64,000 bases of DNA from Pseudomonas sp. S35 (GCF_009866765.1 NZ_CP019431.1:3472001-3536000); one strand, 5' to 3'. Shown: positions 16,170 through 26,000, counted from the first letter of the stretch. Notes: generated by a model not told the origin, from the sequence alone. A program made the numbers and translations.

Positions 16170-18368
16170 TCAGTTCGACTTAATGTTCGCCCGTGCGCTG
16201 TGCAGCTTCTTGTAGCTCTCGATCAAGCGCAGATGCCGGTCCAGCCCTTCCAGTTTGATGCTGGTCGGCGTCAACCCATGGAAACGCACGCTGCCATCGA
16301 CCGAGCCGATCACCGCGTCCATCCGCTCATTGCCGAACATGCGGCGCAAGTTGGCCTCGTAGTCCGCCAATACCAGGTCGTCGTCCAGTTCCATCTCCAA
16401 CACCGCGTTCAGCGCCTGGTAGAACAGGCCACGGTCGGCGGTGTTGTCGTTGTACTGCAGGAACATCTCCACGCACTCCTTGGCCTCTTCGTATTGCTGC
16501 AAGGCCAGGAAGATCAGCAGCTTCAACTCCAGGATGGTCAGTTGGCCCCACACCGTGTTGTCGTCGAACTCAATGCCGATCAGGGTGGTGATATCGGTGT
16601 AGTCGTCCAGCTCGCTTTCGATCAGGCGCTCGACCAACGCCTGCAACGCGTCATCGTCCAGGCGGTGCAGGTTGAGGATGTCCTCACGGAAAAACAGCGC
16701 CTTGTTGGTGTTGTCCCAGATCAGGTCGTCCACCGGATAGATTTCCGAGTAGTCCGGAACCAAGATGCGGCATGCGGTGGCGCCGAGGTGCTCGTACACC
16801 GCCATGTAGGACTCTTTGCCCATGCCTTCCAAGATGCCGAACAAGGTCGCCGCTTCTTGAGCGTTGGAGTCTTCGCCCTCGCCGCAGAAGTCCCACTCGA
16901 CAAATTCATAGTCCGACTGCGCACTGAAGAAGCGCCACGACACCACACCGCTCGAGTCGATGAAGTGCTCGACGAAGTTGTTCGGCTCCGTCACCGCCTG
17001 GCCTTCGAAGGTCGGTTGCGGCAAGTCGTTCAAGCCTTCGAAGCTGCGGCCTTGCAGCAGTTCGGTAAGGCTGCGCTCCAGCGCCACTTCCAGGCTTGGG
17101 TGCGCGCCGAACGAGGCGAACACACCGCCGGTGCGCGGGTTCATCAGGGTCACGCACATCACCGGGAACTCACCGCCCAGGGAGGCATCCTTGACCAGCA
17201 CCGGGAAGCCCTGGGCTTCCAGGCCTTCAATGCCCGCCACAATGCTTGGGTACTTGGCCAGCACCTCGGCCGGTACGTCCGGCAAGGCGAATTCACCTTC
17301 GATGATTTCGCGCTTGACCGCCCGCTCGAAAATCTCCGACAGGCACTGCACCTGGGCTTCGGCCAGGGTGTTGCCCGCACTCATGCCGTTGCTCAGGTAG
17401 AGGTTTTCGATCAGGTTGGACGGGAAGTACACCACCTCGCCATCGGACTGGCGCACGAACGGCAGCGAAACAATGCCGCGCTCTTCATTGCCAGAGTTGG
17501 TGTCGAACAGGTGCGAACCACGCAGCTCGCCTTCGCGGTCATAGACCTTGCGGCAGTAGGCGTCGAGGATCTCGGTCGGCAGTTCGTCGTTGGGGCCAGG
17601 CTGGAACCAGCGCTCGTCCGGGTAGTGCACGAACGGCGCGTTGGCCAACTCCTCACCCCAGAACTGGTCGTTGTAGAAAAAGTTGCAGTTGAGCCGCTCG
17701 ATGAACTCGCCCAATGCCGACGCCAGGGCGCCCTCTTTGGTCGCGCCCTTGCCGTTGGTGAAGCACATGGGCGAATGCGCATCGCGGATATGCAACGACC
17801 ACACGTTGGGCACGATATTGCGCCACGACGCGATCTCGATCTTCATCCCCAGCCCGGCGAGGATCGCCGACATATTGGCGATGGTCTGTTCCAACGGCAG
17901 GTCCTTGCCGGCGATGTAGGTGCCGCCTTGCGAGGTACTACCGGGCATCAACAACGCCTGGGCGTCGGCGTCGAGATTTTCGACTTCCTCGATGACAAAC
18001 TCCGGCCCGGCCTGCACCACTTTTTTCACGGTGCAACGGTCGATGGAACGCAGGATGCCCTGGCGGTCCTTGTCGCAGATATCCGCCGGCAATTCGACCT
18101 GGATCTTGAAGATCTGGTTGTAGCGGTTTTCCGGGTCGACGATGTTGTTCTGGGACAGGCGGATATTGTCGGTGGGGATATTGCGGGTCTGGCAGTACAG
18201 CTTCACAAAGTACGCAGCGCACAACGCCGACGATGCCAGGAAATAATCGAATGGCCCCGGTGCCGAACCGTCGCCCTTATAGCGAATCGGTTGGTCGGCA
18301 ATCACCGTGAAGTCATCGAACTTGGCTTCAAGCCGCAGGTTGTCGAGAAAGTTGACCTTGATTTCCAT
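16170..18368 (-). CDS. OsmC domain / YcaO domain fusion protein
   Basis: Protein of 732 residues. An N-terminal OsmC-like domain (about 1-140, with RYKGDGSAPGPFDYFLASSALCAAYFVKL) is followed by a YcaO ATP-dependent cyclodehydratase-type domain and a C-terminal helical tail. Stand-alone YcaO of E. coli affects RimO-dependent methylthiolation of ribosomal protein S12. Fusions like this occur in gamma-proteobacteria without azole-peptide clusters. I see no precursor peptide, dehydrogenase or E1-like partner nearby. The start at 18368 (ATG, MEIKVNF) fits the OsmC fold; upstream sequence offers only TTG. The gene is monocistronic and diverges from aer. Confidence 0.88.
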   Translation of the reverse strand: MEIKVNFLDNLRLEAKFDDFTVIADQPIRYKGDGSAPGPFDYFLASSALCAAYFVKLYCQTRNIPTDNIRLSQNNIVDPENRYNQIFKIQVELPADICDKDRQGILRSIDRCTVKKVVQAGPEFVIEEVENLDADAQALLMPGSTSQGGTYIAGKDLPLEQTIANMSAILAGLGMKIEIASWRNIVPNVWSLHIRDAHSPMCFTNGKGATKEGALASALGEFIERLNCNFFYNDQFWGEELANAPFVHYPDERWFQPGPNDELPTEILDAYCRKVYDREGELRGSHLFDTNSGNEERGIVSLPFVRQSDGEVVYFPSNLIENLYLSNGMSAGNTLAEAQVQCLSEIFERAVKREIIEGEFALPDVPAEVLAKYPSIVAGIEGLEAQGFPVLVKDASLGGEFPVMCVTLMNPRTGGVFASFGAHPSLEVALERSLTELLQGRSFEGLNDLPQPTFEGQAVTEPNNFVEHFIDSSGVVSWRFFSAQSDYEFVEWDFCGEGEDSNAQEAATLFGILEGMGKESYMAVYEHLGATACRILVPDYSEIYPVDDLIWDNTNKALFFREDILNLHRLDDDALQALVERLIESELDDYTDITTLIGIEFDDNTVWGQLTILELKLLIFLALQQYEEAKECVEMFLQYNDNTADRGLFYQALNAVLEMELDDDLVLADYEANLRRMFGNERMDAVIGSVDGSVRFHGLTPTSIKLEGLDRHLRLIESYKKLHSARANIKSN

Positions 18369-18531
18369 GAGGGCACACCAGAATAACGGGCTAAACAAAA
18401 ATGGCCGCCATTATGGGGTTTTTCGTCGATTAATTTCAGGCTTTTGACCAATGGCTGGCGAAATAGCCAATGTGGATTAATCTTCTGCACGTTGGCGCCG
18501 ATGGACTGTATGCAACCAGGGAGTAGTCGGA

Positions 18532-20097
18532 ATGCGCAACAACCAGCCCGTAACACAACGCGAGATTTCACTCGCGCCTACGCAAAAACTAATCTCCGCC
18601 ACGGATATTCACGGTGGCATCACTTATTGCAACGACGCCTTTGTCGAGATCAGCGGTTTTGAACGCGCCGATCTGATCGGCGCGCCGCAGAACATCGTGC
18701 GTCACCCCGATGTGCCGCCGGCCGTGTTTGCCCACATGTGGCGTGCGCTCAAGCAGGGCCTGCCGTGGATGGGCATCGTCAAGAACCGCTCGAAAAACGG
18801 CGACCATTATTGGGTCAACGCCTACGTCACGCCGATCTTCGACGGCCGCGAAGTCGTGGGCTTTGAGTCGGTGCGGGTCAAGCCCAGCGCCGATGAAATC
18901 CGCCGCGCCCAGGCCCTGTATCGCCGTCTCAGCCAAGGCAAGTCCGGCGCGCCGCTACAGGACACCTGGCTGCCGGCTTTGCTAAGTGCCGTACCGTACA
19001 TGGCCACCGGTATCGCCGGCAGCCTTGCCGGGCTGTTCCTCAGCGCACCGATCGCCATTGCGGTAGCCGTCGCCGTCGCCGTACCGGTGGGCGTGCTCTG
19101 CTCACGCGTACGCCAAGGCAGCACCTTGCGCCTGCTGGCGGGTGTCGAGCCCTCCACCTCGGATGCCTTGATCGCCCAGATGTACAGCGACGCCAGTGGC
19201 CCCCAGGCCCGTTTGGAAACTGCGTTCCTCAGCCAGAATGCCCGCCTGAAGACCTGCCTTACCCGCCTGCAGGACAGCGCCGAACAACTCAGCGCGCTGG
19301 CCGGGCAATCCGATCAGCTGGCCACCGCCAGTTCCAAAGGCCTGGACCGCCAGCGCGTCGAAACCGAGCAGGTCTCGGCCGCCGTCAACCAGATGGCGGC
19401 GACCACCCAGGAAGTCGCCAGCCATGTGCAGCGCACGGCCGACGCCACCCAGCAAGCCAACGTCCTGACCGGGCGTGGCCGTGAAGTGGCGCGCGACACC
19501 CGCCAAGCCATCGAGCGCTTGTCGACGGTGGTCAGCGAGACCGGCGCCACCGTCGCGCAGTTGGCCAAGGACAGTGACGAAATCGGCAGCGTGGTGGACG
19601 TGATCAAAGGCATCGCCGACCAGACCAACCTGCTGGCGCTCAATGCTGCGATTGAAGCCGCCCGTGCTGGCGAACAAGGCCGTGGCTTTGCCGTGGTGGC
19701 CGATGAAGTGCGTTCACTGGCGCAACGCACCTCACAGTCCACCACCCAGATCCATGCCCTGATCACCCAGCTGCAGGCCTCGTCCAACAACGCCGTGCAA
19801 AGCATGGAAAACGGCCAACGCCAGGCCCAGGAAGGCGTGGCCTGGGTGCTCGAAGCGGACCAGGCATTGGTCGGCATCAGCGAAGCGGTGTCCCATATCA
19901 CCGACATGACTACCCAGATCGCCGCCGCCACCGAGGAACAAAGCGCGGTCGCCGAGGAGATCAGCCGCAACATCACCACCATCGCCGAACTGGCTGACCA
20001 GACGTCGATGCAAGCCCATCAATCCACAGACCTGAGCAAGGAGCTGACCAATACGGCGGCCACACAATATGCGTTGGTAGAACGCTTCAATCGCTGA
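18532..20097 (+). CDS. aer: Aer-type energy-taxis receptor (PAS-MCP)
   Basis: Chemoreceptor of 521 residues, the length of Pseudomonas Aer. An N-terminal PAS domain (about 15-125, [21 protein letters not shown] ... [20 protein letters not shown]) is expected to hold FAD. A short hydrophobic hairpin (about 145-188) anchors it to the membrane without a periplasmic domain. HAMP and signalling coiled coil follow, with tip [20 protein letters not shown] near 365-385. It would steer cells by redox or electron-transport state. The gene stands alone with its own terminator. Confidence 0.92.
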   Translation: MRNNQPVTQREISLAPTQKLISATDIHGGITYCNDAFVEISGFERADLIGAPQNIVRHPDVPPAVFAHMWRALKQGLPWMGIVKNRSKNGDHYWVNAYVTPIFDGREVVGFESVRVKPSADEIRRAQALYRRLSQGKSGAPLQDTWLPALLSAVPYMATGIAGSLAGLFLSAPIAIAVAVAVAVPVGVLCSRVRQGSTLRLLAGVEPSTSDALIAQMYSDASGPQARLETAFLSQNARLKTCLTRLQDSAEQLSALAGQSDQLATASSKGLDRQRVETEQVSAAVNQMAATTQEVASHVQRTADATQQANVLTGRGREVARDTRQAIERLSTVVSETGATVAQLAKDSDEIGSVVDVIKGIADQTNLLALNAAIEAARAGEQGRGFAVVADEVRSLAQRTSQSTTQIHALITQLQASSNNAVQSMENGQRQAQEGVAWVLEADQALVGISEAVSHITDMTTQIAAATEEQSAVAEEISRNITTIAELADQTSMQAHQSTDLSKELTNTAATQYALVERFNR

Positions 20098-20110
20098 TCA
20101 GCCGCTTCAG

Positions 20111-20156
20111 GGCGCCCGTCATTGAGCCTGGCGGGCGCCACGCCGCAGTTTTTTTT
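20111..20156 (+). terminator. Intrinsic terminator of aer
   Basis: GGCGCCCG (20111-20118) pairs with CGGGCGCC (20132-20139), and an eight-T run follows after 9 bases (20149-20156). Confidence 0.75.
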
Positions 20157-20415
20157 CGACGAATCCACAGTCATGACCTAACCTTGCAAAGCGCCTCGAT
20201 GGCTTGAGCCGTCGGTTGCTGAAATCATGGATGAGAGAAGGACAAGCCGTAACGCAAACGGGTGATCGTCCCAATGTCGTAGCACAGTGCCAAGCAGTTG
20301 TGCGCAAGGCGCAACCTGATGTATTCCCGCGTTCCTCCCCTGCATTACCTATCCGCGTTATGGCTTTGGCTCGGGCGAGTTTGCATTTCGACTCTCTCTT
20401 CTAAAGGATGAACCC
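20157..20415. other. Intergenic region, aer to small unknown gene
   Basis: No gene is supported. A 66-codon frame at 20204-20404 lacks a ribosome site and conserved features. The promoter for the gene at 20416 is expected near its right end. Confidence 0.5.
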
Positions 20416-20931
20416 ATGAGCGACTCAATCAGCCCGTCCAAGGACGACAAACCCTTCGAACCCAAGGGCGCTCCGTTGGCCCCTCGCAGCGGCAGCCAGG
20501 CTTTACCAAAAAACAAGTGGTACTACCTCAAGCTTCAATATGTCGATGACAACGGCAAGACGCAGGATAGTTTTGCCTATTTTGTAGGCAACCAGGCCAG
20601 TTGGAGCTTTTGGGACTACATCAGTGCAACGCCGTCCAACGGCGACAAAGCCAAGTTCAAAAACGTCTCCAGCGACGGCAACCGCATGCAGCTTCAGCTT
20701 CAGGACGGCAACTACCTGTCCTGCCGCGCGGCGCCGCGCCTGTGGCTTTATCGGTCAACGCAGGCGTACTCAGTACGCTGGGAGATTACGGGTGGGCAGC
20801 TGTTCACCGATTACCACGACGGGCCGGTGGGCACCTCCCATGAACGGATCGCGGTTCCAGACGCCTATTACATGCGTGTGGGGGATGGAACGCCGCTCAT
20901 AAACTGCGAATGGGTTGAAGCCACCGACTGA
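20416..20931 (+). CDS. Unknown small soluble protein, beta-rich
   Basis: Protein of 171 residues with a strong ribosome site (AAAGGATG). It has no signal peptide or membrane segment. The first 30 residues are polar and proline/serine-rich. The rest alternates aromatic and polar residues (KWYYLKLQYVDD, SFAYFVGNQASWSFWDY, MQLQLQDGNYLSCR), the look of a beta-trefoil or lectin-like fold; this is inference only. I do not recognise the family. It is monocistronic, between aer and a convergent NUDIX gene. Confidence 0.7.
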   Translation: MSDSISPSKDDKPFEPKGAPLAPRSGSQALPKNKWYYLKLQYVDDNGKTQDSFAYFVGNQASWSFWDYISATPSNGDKAKFKNVSSDGNRMQLQLQDGNYLSCRAAPRLWLYRSTQAYSVRWEITGGQLFTDYHDGPVGTSHERIAVPDAYYMRVGDGTPLINCEWVEATD

Positions 20932-21036
20932 CCCGCGTGGACGGCAATGCTGCTCGCGTGTCGGGCGGCACTGCTTTGGGTTGGTCGCCGTGCCACTGTA
21001 GCGGTTGTCTGCGCACAAATCGTGGTTTGGGTGTGC

Positions 21037-21498
21037 TCAGGCAGACGGGTCAAATACCGCCGCTTGCACCAGCATGTCCAACAGCGAATCGGGGAATACG
21101 ATGTCTTGCGTCGATCGCAATTGGTGTGCCGACCACCAGTGATGGTCAGCCATGACCTGAGTTTCTTCCGCAGTCCATTCGGCCTTTGACAGCACCTCGC
21201 TTTGGGCGTGAACCACAAAGTACTGCTCAACGGCGAGCACCGTTTCACCGCTGGGGACCATCATCGGGAAACGCAGTTCGCCCACGGAATCGCCCATTGT
21301 CTGGATCTGAATCCCCGTCTCCTCGCGCAATTCGCGGATGGCCGCAGCCTCAAAGGTTTCGCCCTCCTCAACCCCACCGCCCGGGGTAGCCCAATAGTTT
21401 TTCCCAGCCAGCGCGCCGTCGTTATGCACGAACCTGAACAGCAGGACTTTTCGGGAAGGGTTGATCACCAACAGTCGCGATGCCTTTCGTTCACGCAT
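21037..21498 (-). CDS. NUDIX hydrolase
   Basis: Protein of 153 residues with a complete Nudix box, GGGVEEGETFEAAAIREL followed by REETGI (about residues 36-59), for Mg-dependent hydrolysis of a nucleoside diphosphate linked to X. The substrate is unknown; the acidic C-terminal half resembles MutT/ADP-ribose pyrophosphatase relatives. The ATG at 21498 lies 8 bases inside the upstream HIT gene, so the two are translationally coupled. A longer frame upstream overlaps the HIT coding region and is not used. Confidence 0.86.
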   Translation of the reverse strand: MRERKASRLLVINPSRKVLLFRFVHNDGALAGKNYWATPGGGVEEGETFEAAAIRELREETGIQIQTMGDSVGELRFPMMVPSGETVLAVEQYFVVHAQSEVLSKAEWTAEETQVMADHHWWSAHQLRSTQDIVFPDSLLDMLVQAAVFDPSA

Positions 21499-21940
21499 CT
21501 GGCGTACTCGCTTTTTGAAGTAGTTGCGCGATGGCCCTGCGCAAATTCCCATGCACGTCTTCGGCATAAGGCACCGCGTTTTTCCAGTCATAAAACCACG
21601 CGGGCATCTTGCGCTTGTCGTCGGGCTCCGAGGCGTAGCGCGGGAAGATATGGCAATGCAACTCGGGCTCGGAATTGCCGAGGATCTCGTAGTTCATGCG
21701 CAGGGCGTCGGTGGCCTGCAACACCGCATCGCCGAGGCGCGCCATGTCCAACAGATAGGTAGCGCGGGCTTCGGTATCCAGGTCGTTCAAGCTCGCCACC
21801 ACTGGATCGGGCAACAGCAGGCAGTAGCCCGGCAGAAACTGCACATCCCCCATCACCGCCCAGCCGGAGGCCATGCGGCAGATAACCTTGTCGTTGGCGC
21901 CGGTGCGGGCCAGTGCTACGCGTTCCGTGATCAGTGGCAT
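21491..21940 (-). CDS. HIT-family nucleotide hydrolase/transferase
   Basis: Protein of 149 residues with the histidine-triad-like motif ELHCHIFPRY near residues 91-100. The family acts on dinucleoside polyphosphates, AMP-lysine or similar phosphoramidates. The start at 21940 follows AAGGA; longer upstream frames lack support. It overlaps the NUDIX gene by 8 bases. Two enzymes for nucleotide conjugates produced in one message suggest a shared clean-up role for nucleotide by-products (inference). Confidence 0.85.
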   Translation of the reverse strand: MPLITERVALARTGANDKVICRMASGWAVMGDVQFLPGYCLLLPDPVVASLNDLDTEARATYLLDMARLGDAVLQATDALRMNYEILGNSEPELHCHIFPRYASEPDDKRKMPAWFYDWKNAVPYAEDVHGNLRRAIAQLLQKASTPDA

Positions 21941-22154
21941 GTGGAATCCTTGATTGGCGTGAGGGGCAGCCGGCATCTTACCGCTGTCCAGCGCCCAAGA
22001 GGACTGTTGCCGCACCAACAGCACTTGCACAGCTTGTGCTGAATCCACACAGGAACCCTCTTCACAAACAGCCAGCAACCTATTGATTCAATAGGACTTT
22101 TACCCCTGGCACGAGCCGTGCAATTGCCTTCGTATACCTCCGAAGGATGCCCCC

Positions 22155-23210
22155 ATGCCCCAGACACTGCCCCAGGCGCTGTTGCATCAAGCCCACACCC
22201 GCCGCTCGGCAATTGCCTTGCGCTACAAGCGCCTGGGCATCTGGCATGAGCTTAGCTGGGGCGAACTGGCAGACGACATCAGCCGTCTCGCCGCAGCCCT
22301 GCACCAGCGTGGCTTGGGTCGCGATGACGATCTGTTGATCATCAGCCAGGCTCGGCACGAGGCCTTGCTGCTCGCCCTGGCCGCACAGTGGTTGGGGGCC
22401 AGCGTCACTTTGCTGGACCCCGAGCAGGACAATCGTGCGTTGCTGAATGTGCTGCAACCCAGATTTGTACTCGCGCAAGACCTGGACGCGGTTCAACAAG
22501 CCGGTGAACGCGATGTGGTGGTGTACCTGGATGGGCGCGGCTTGAATCACCACGCACATCGGCATTTGATCGCCTACACCGACCTCAGCGCTGACGGTCC
22601 TGCACCTGCCTGCGCCACCCAATCAAATGCGCTCGCCTTCGTGTTTCCCGGCGACACCCCTGTGCAGTTGACCCATGCGCAACTGCTCGCAGGCGCACGC
22701 ACACTGGCGGCCCGCGAACGCCTCGACACGCAGGACGAGGCCCTCGCTGCGCGGGTATTCGCGGCCAGCGGACAGGCGCGTTACCTGCTGGCGCCCTGGC
22801 TGCACGCGGGCTTTCGCCTGAATTTTCCCGAAGCCTTGGCTACCCGTGACACCGACCGCCGCGAACTGGGCCCGACGCTGGTGCTGGGCACCCGCGAATC
22901 CTATGGGCGCCTGGAACAGTGGGTGCGTGAACGCCTGCCGTTGCCGGGGACGCTCAACCATCGTTTATATGGCTGGGCCATGCAGCCAGACCCTTCGCCC
23001 GTTCGCCGCTGGCTGGGCTACTGGCTGGTACGGCGCCCGTTGCTCGATGTGCTGGGCATGAGCCGCCTGCGTGCGCCCTTGTTGGTAGGGCCGCCGTTGA
23101 GTCCGCAGAGTGCAGCGTTCTTTGGCGTGCTGGGCATCCGTCCCGGCCACTGGCAAGAGCCTTCAACCCGACGCGAACCTGCCGACCAACCACTGCCGCA
23201 CGCCATCTGA
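22155..23210 (+). CDS. Truncated, degenerate AMP-binding (ANL) ligase-like protein
   Basis: 351 residues resembling only the N-terminal half of acyl-CoA synthetases: ELSWGELADDISRLAAALHQRGLG and ARHEALLLALAAQWLGASVTLL match the start of the ANL fold. Where the ATP-phosphate loop (TSGTTGxPKG) should precede LTHAQLL, the sequence reads FVFPGDTPVQLTHAQLL, so the loop is gone. The GYGxTE and RTGD motifs and the C-terminal catalytic lysine domain are absent. It cannot be a normal ligase. Full-length ligases head related ABC operons in other pseudomonads; this one seems to be decaying or repurposed. The ribosome site GAAGGATG is intact and the frame is open. Confidence 0.72.
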   Translation: MPQTLPQALLHQAHTRRSAIALRYKRLGIWHELSWGELADDISRLAAALHQRGLGRDDDLLIISQARHEALLLALAAQWLGASVTLLDPEQDNRALLNVLQPRFVLAQDLDAVQQAGERDVVVYLDGRGLNHHAHRHLIAYTDLSADGPAPACATQSNALAFVFPGDTPVQLTHAQLLAGARTLAARERLDTQDEALAARVFAASGQARYLLAPWLHAGFRLNFPEALATRDTDRRELGPTLVLGTRESYGRLEQWVRERLPLPGTLNHRLYGWAMQPDPSPVRRWLGYWLVRRPLLDVLGMSRLRAPLLVGPPLSPQSAAFFGVLGIRPGHWQEPSTRREPADQPLPHAI

Positions 23211-23221
23211 CGAGCCCAACC

Positions 23222-23998
23222 ATGCACGCACCCACCGAATCGGTATTACTGCGCCTCGATGACATTTCCCTGTCGTTCAAGGGCATCAAGGCCATCACGT
23301 CCATCAGCTTCGACGTCAAGGCCGGGGATATCTGCGGCCTGATCGGCCCCAACGGCGCCGGCAAGAGTTCGCTGCTCAATGTGATCAACGGCGTGTACCA
23401 CCCCCAGAGCGGCAGCATCCACTACGCCGGCCAGACCCGACGGCGCATGCGCGCGCACCAGGCCGCCGAGGGCGGGATTGCGCGGACCTTCCAGAACATC
23501 GCGCTGTTCAAGGGCATGAGCGTGCTCGACAACGTACTCACCGGGCGCAACCTCATGCGCCGCAGCAGCTGGATCGAACAGATGCTGCGCCTGGGCCGCG
23601 CCCCGCGTGAAGACGACGCGCATCGCCTGCACGCCGAAAAAGTCATCGCGTTTCTACAGATCCATCCCTGGCGCCACATGCTGGTGGGCACCCTGCCCTA
23701 CGGCCTGCAAAAGCGTGTCGAACTGGCCCGCGCCCTGGCATCCGAGCCAACCCTGTTGCTGCTGGATGAGCCCATGGCCGGCATGAACGCCCAGGAGAAA
23801 GCCCAGATGAGCCAGTTCATCCGTGACATCAACCGCGAGTTCGGTACCACCGTGGTGTTGATCGAACACGACATCGGCGTGGTCATGGGCCTGTGCGACC
23901 ACGTGGTGGTGCTCGACTACGGCCGCAAGATCGGCGACGGCACGCCCGAACAGGTGCGCGCCAACCCACACGTCATCGCCGCCTACCTGGGGACTTGA
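23222..23998 (+). CDS. LivG-type ABC transporter ATPase
   Basis: ATPase of 258 residues for a hydrophobic-amino-acid-type (HAAT) importer. Walker A is GPNGAGKSS, the signature region PYGLQKRVELARALASEP, Walker B LLLLDEPMAGM, and the C-terminal LivG extension GDGTPEQVRANPHVIAAYLG. It starts 11 bases after the ANL-like gene and ends just before the permease start. It is the only ATPase in this operon. Confidence 0.92.
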   Translation: MHAPTESVLLRLDDISLSFKGIKAITSISFDVKAGDICGLIGPNGAGKSSLLNVINGVYHPQSGSIHYAGQTRRRMRAHQAAEGGIARTFQNIALFKGMSVLDNVLTGRNLMRRSSWIEQMLRLGRAPREDDAHRLHAEKVIAFLQIHPWRHMLVGTLPYGLQKRVELARALASEPTLLLLDEPMAGMNAQEKAQMSQFIRDINREFGTTVVLIEHDIGVVMGLCDHVVVLDYGRKIGDGTPEQVRANPHVIAAYLGT

Positions 23999-24000
23999 GC

Positions 24001-24882
24001 ATGGAATTTTTCTTCGAAGTGCTGATCGGCGGCCTGTTGGCAGGCGTCATGTACGCCTTGGTGGCGATTGGGTTTGTGCTGATCTACAAGGCCTCGGGGG
24101 TCTTCAACTTTGCCCAGGGCGCCATGGTGCTGTTTGCCGCGTTGACCTTTGTGAGCCTGCTCGAGCGCGGCGTTCCGTTTGCCCTGGCGTTTTTGCTGAC
24201 CTTGGCGAGCATGGTGGTGCTGGCGTTGCTGATCGAGAAAGTGGTGCTGCGGCCCCTGGTCAATCGCCCGCCGATCATCCTGTTCATGGCCACCCTCGGG
24301 CTGTCCTACATGATCGAAGGCTTTGCGCAGTTTCTCTGGGGCGCGCAGGTGCACGGGCTGGAGCTGGGCATTGCCGACGAGCCGCTGGAAATCCGCGGCA
24401 TGCTGCTTTCGCAGTTCGACCTGTTTGCCGCGGGCACCGCCGCCGCGCTGGTGCTCGCGCTGTCGCTGCTGTTCAACAAAACCCGGATCGGCCTGTCGCT
24501 GCGTGCAGTCGCCGATGACCCGCTGGCGTCAATGGCGATAGGCATTCGCCTGCCACGCATCTGGGCCTTGGTGTGGGCGGTAGCGGGGTTTGTGGGGCTG
24601 GTGGCCGGGTTGCTCTGGGGCGCGCGACTGGGGGTGCAGTTCTCGCTGTCGCTGGTGGTGCTCAAGGCGTTGCCGGTGCTGATCATCGGCGGGTTTTCGT
24701 CCATCGGCGGTGCGATTGTCGGCGGTCTGATCATCGGCGCGAGCGAGAAAATCGCCGAGATCTACCTCGGCCCGATCATCGGCAGCGGCATTGAAAACTG
24801 GGTGCCCTACGTCCTCGCGTTGTTGTTCCTGCTGGTGCGGCCCGCCGGGTTGTTCGGCGAGCGCGCCATCGAACGGGTTTGA
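24001..24882 (+). CDS. LivH-type ABC transporter permease
   Basis: Inner-membrane permease of 293 residues: FFFEVLIGGLLAGVMYALVAIGF at the N-terminus, FNFAQGAM after helix 2 and the FSSIGGAIVGGLIIGASE loop are diagnostic of branched-chain-amino-acid permeases. The ATG at 24001 directly follows the ATPase stop codon (TGAGCATG). It forms a heterodimer with the following LivM-type permease. Confidence 0.92.
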   Translation: MEFFFEVLIGGLLAGVMYALVAIGFVLIYKASGVFNFAQGAMVLFAALTFVSLLERGVPFALAFLLTLASMVVLALLIEKVVLRPLVNRPPIILFMATLGLSYMIEGFAQFLWGAQVHGLELGIADEPLEIRGMLLSQFDLFAAGTAAALVLALSLLFNKTRIGLSLRAVADDPLASMAIGIRLPRIWALVWAVAGFVGLVAGLLWGARLGVQFSLSLVVLKALPVLIIGGFSSIGGAIVGGLIIGASEKIAEIYLGPIIGSGIENWVPYVLALLFLLVRPAGLFGERAIERV

Positions 24883-24905
24883 GCGTTTTTTGAGGAAATA
24901 CCTGC

Positions 24906-25973
24906 ATGTTGTATCAAGAAGTCGGTCAGATCAGCACCGCCTACGCGGCCGAGCGCCGCACCTTTCGCCTGCGTCAAGACCGCATCGCGCTGTGGCTGCT
25001 GCTGGGCTTCGCCTTTGTGGCGGTGCCCTGGCTGGGCAACGATTACTGGTTCAGCGCGATTCTGGTGCCGCTGCTGGTGCTGTCCCTGGCCGGCCTCGGC
25101 CTGAACCTGCTGACCGGCTACGCCGGGCAACTCTCCCTGGGTTCGGCGGCGTTCATGGCGGTGGGCGCGTTTGCCGCCTACAACCTGCAATTGCGCGTAC
25201 CCGGCCTGCCGCTGCTGGTGAGTTTTGGCCTGGGCGGCGTGATCGCGGCACTGGTGGCGGTGTTCTTCGGTTTGCCGAGCCTGCGGATCAAAGGCTTCTA
25301 TCTGCTCGTGGCAACTTTGGCTGCGCAGTTCGTGGTGGAGTGGGTGCTCACCCGCTTCAGCTGGTTTACCAACGACAACGCGTCCGGGGTGATCACGTCG
25401 CCGCCGTTGCTGATCGCTGGGGTTGATTTGAGCTCACCCTGTGGTCGCTATCTACTGACCCTGAGCGTGGTGGTGACACTGTTCTGGCTCGGCAACAACC
25501 TGGTGCGCAGCGAACTGGGCCGCAACTGGATGGCCGTGCGCGACATGGACACCGCCGCCGCCGTGATCGGCATTCGCCTGCTCAAGGCCAAGCTGTTGGC
25601 CTTTGCCATCAGCGGCTTCTACCTGGGCGTCGCCGGTTCGCTGTGGGCCTTCGCCTACCTGGGCACGGTGGAGCCCCACGGCTTTGACCTGAGCCGCTCG
25701 TTCCAGGTGCTGTTCATCATCATTATCGGCGGCCTGGGCAGTGTGCTCGGCAACGTGCTGGGTGCGGCGTTCATCGTGTTGTTCCCGATCCTGCTGGGCA
25801 ATCTCTTCGGCTTGTTGCCCGCCGGGTTGATGGACGCCGGCCAATTGGAAAACCTCCAGAAGATGCTGTTCGGCGCGCTGATCATCACCTTCCTGATCAA
25901 GGAACCGGAAGGGCTGGCCCGGCTGTGGCAGCGCTTTCGTCAACGGGCCAGGGTCTGGCCGCTGCGGTACTGA
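24906..25973 (+). CDS. LivM-type ABC transporter permease
   Basis: Second permease, 355 residues, with a longer cytoplasmic N-terminus (about 30 residues), LAGLGLNLLTGYAGQLSLG, and IIIIGGLGSVLGNVLGAAFIV. GAGGAA precedes the start. The cytoplasmic EAA-like loop RDMDTAAAVIGIRLLKAKLLAF should contact the ATPase. Confidence 0.92.
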   Translation: MLYQEVGQISTAYAAERRTFRLRQDRIALWLLLGFAFVAVPWLGNDYWFSAILVPLLVLSLAGLGLNLLTGYAGQLSLGSAAFMAVGAFAAYNLQLRVPGLPLLVSFGLGGVIAALVAVFFGLPSLRIKGFYLLVATLAAQFVVEWVLTRFSWFTNDNASGVITSPPLLIAGVDLSSPCGRYLLTLSVVVTLFWLGNNLVRSELGRNWMAVRDMDTAAAVIGIRLLKAKLLAFAISGFYLGVAGSLWAFAYLGTVEPHGFDLSRSFQVLFIIIIGGLGSVLGNVLGAAFIVLFPILLGNLFGLLPAGLMDAGQLENLQKMLFGALIITFLIKEPEGLARLWQRFRQRARVWPLRY

Positions 25974-26000
25974 ACTTACCAACCTCAAGGAATTGCCTTC

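Noticed and set aside
16005..18386. 793-codon plus-strand open frame
   Set aside because: It is entirely antisense to the OsmC-YcaO gene; its composition mirrors a GC-rich gene read backwards and it lacks domain motifs.
20204..20404. 66-codon frame after aer
   Set aside because: No ribosome site, no conserved pattern, and composition like intergenic DNA.
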